The translations under genes and the position numbers were made by a program. 6,789 nucleotides of DNA from an uncultured Sphingomonadales bacterium (GTDB taxonomy: Bacteria; Pseudomonadota; Alphaproteobacteria; Sphingomonadales; Sphingomonadaceae), in the NCBI GenBank assembly GCA_937898535.1, contig CALDKP010000117.1, forward strand, positions 1 to 6,789, given 5' to 3'. Positions 5,775-6,789 of the stretch are shown in pieces; positions within the stretch are counted from its first letter, which is position 1, and every line of letters starts with the position of its first letter. A model generated the notes under the pieces. It was not told the origin of the DNA, ran no database searches, and was given only the letters and a program-made list of their open reading frames with translations.

Positions 5775-6789
5775 ATGTCTTCCATTCGCCCTTGGCGCGA
5801 TATCGCGCGTCGTCAGTCCCGCCAAATCATGGTGGGTAATGTCCCTGTTGGTGGAAATGCCCCGATTGCGGTGCAAACCATGACCAATACGCTGACCAGC
5901 GATGCCGCGGCGACCATCGACCAAATCCGCCGCTGCGAAGATGCCGGGGTCGATATCATTCGCGTGTCCTGTCCTGATGTCGAAAGCACCGCTGCGCTGA
6001 AACAAATTGTGCGCGCGGCCAATGTGCCCATCGTCGCCGACATTCATTTCCATTACAAACGCGCGCTTGAGGCGGCGGACGCTGGCGCTGCGTGCTTGCG
6101 GATTAACCCGGGCAATATCGGTTCATCAGAACGCGTGAAAGATGTCGTCAACGCGGCCAAGGCCAATGGCTGCGCCATCCGTATCGGCGTGAACGCCGGA
6201 TCCTTGGAAAAGGACTTGCTCGAAAAATATGGCGAGCCCTGCCCGGAAGCGCTGATCGAAAGCGCGCTTGACCATATCAAACTGCTGCAGGACCATGATT
6301 TCCACGAATATAAGGTCGCGGTAAAAGCGTCCGACGTGTTCCTTGCGGTTGCGGCCTATATGGGGCTGGCCGAGGCGGTTGATTGCCCGCTGCACCTTGG
6401 GATTACTGAGGCGGGCGGATTGATTGGCGGCACAGTCAAATCATCGATCGGCATGGGCAATATGCTCTGGGCCGGAATTGGCGACACTATCCGCGTCAGC
6501 CTGTCCGCGGAACCCGAAGAGGAAGTCCGCGTCGGCTATGAAATCCTCAAAGCATTGGGCCTGCGCACCCGCGGTGTCCGCGTGGTCAGCTGCCCCAGCT
6601 GCGCCCGCCAAGGTTTCGACGTCATCCGCACCGTGCAAAAGCTGGAAGACGCGCTCAGCCATATCAAGACCCCCATGTCGCTCTCGGTGCTTGGCTGCGT
6701 GGTCAACGGCCCCGGCGAAGCGCGCGAAACCGATATCGGCATCACCGGCGGCGGCAATGGCAAGCACATGGTCTATCTGTCGGGCGTCA
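5775..6789 (+). CDS. ispG: 4-hydroxy-3-methylbut-2-enyl diphosphate synthase, 3' end cut
   Basis: IspG (GcpE) is the penultimate enzyme of the MEP isoprenoid pathway. It converts methylerythritol cyclodiphosphate to HMBPP with a [4Fe-4S] cluster, in the cytoplasm. The window contains 338 residues of a protein that is usually about 370-390, so the C-terminal end is missing. Visible hallmarks are VQTMTNT near 36-42, ADIHFHYKRAL near 90-100, RINPGNIG, HLGITEAGG, and the cluster ligands Cys273 and Cys276 (SCPSCARQGFDV) and Cys308 with Glu315 (CVVNGPGE). The spacings match E. coli IspG (270, 273, 305, 312). I chose ATG 5775 because MSSIRPWRDI leads directly into the conserved RRQSRQIMVGNVPVGG region. 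In-frame ATGs at 5733 and 5736 would add 13-14 residues. No Shine-Dalgarno is clear before 5775. Confidence 0.95.
   Translation, partial: MSSIRPWRDIARRQSRQIMVGNVPVGGNAPIAVQTMTNTLTSDAAATIDQIRRCEDAGVDIIRVSCPDVESTAALKQIVRAANVPIVADIHFHYKRALEAADAGAACLRINPGNIGSSERVKDVVNAAKANGCAIRIGVNAGSLEKDLLEKYGEPCPEALIESALDHIKLLQDHDFHEYKVAVKASDVFLAVAAYMGLAEAVDCPLHLGITEAGGLIGGTVKSSIGMGNMLWAGIGDTIRVSLSAEPEEEVRVGYEILKALGLRTRGVRVVSCPSCARQGFDVIRTVQKLEDALSHIKTPMSLSVLGCVVNGPGEARETDIGITGGGNGKHMVYLSGV

Overview
The window reads as alphaproteobacterial DNA. It has six clear protein genes, one short ribbon-helix-helix gene and one strong terminator. I saw no rRNA, tRNA, CRISPR array or insertion sequence. The ispG protein, the WQGW small membrane protein and the SPFH/Arc arrangement look most like Sphingomonadales. 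The left end (glutamate racemase and most of a peptidyl-dipeptidase) has a more GC-rich, GCC/CTG/ATC-dominated codon style that would suit Caulobacterales or a relative. These lineage guesses are inference from memory, not a search.

Layout. Bases 1-747 (minus) hold a glutamate racemase gene (murI) that runs off the left edge. A divergent intergenic stretch of about 118 bp follows, then a complete Tat-exported M3 peptidyl-dipeptidase (dcp, 866-2989, plus). A perfect 11-bp hairpin with a T-run ends that gene at 3011-3046. Next comes a compact plus-strand operon with its own likely promoter: an SPFH/band-7 membrane protein (3100-4002), an Arc-type ribbon-helix-helix protein with a C-terminal AT-hook-like tail (4012-4212), and two small two-helix membrane proteins (4214-4552 and 4570-4830). 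A convergent secreted S1/P1-type zinc nuclease (4834-5670, minus) starts next to a divergent ispG of the MEP isoprenoid pathway (5775 to the right edge, plus).

Two things deserve attention. First, codon use changes inside the last part of dcp, near the conserved GYSAGYYSY motif. GC3 counted by hand is about 84% in a 25-codon sample near the start of the gene and about 49% in its last 39 sense codons. This suggests either homologous recombination between lineages or a chimeric assembly joined in a conserved gene, so left-right neighbour relations should be treated with care. Second, the SPFH-Arc-small membrane protein operon looks like a coherent but uncharacterised membrane module. Its own small DNA-binding protein may regulate it through an AT-rich GATAT/ATATC inverted repeat that overlaps the predicted promoter.
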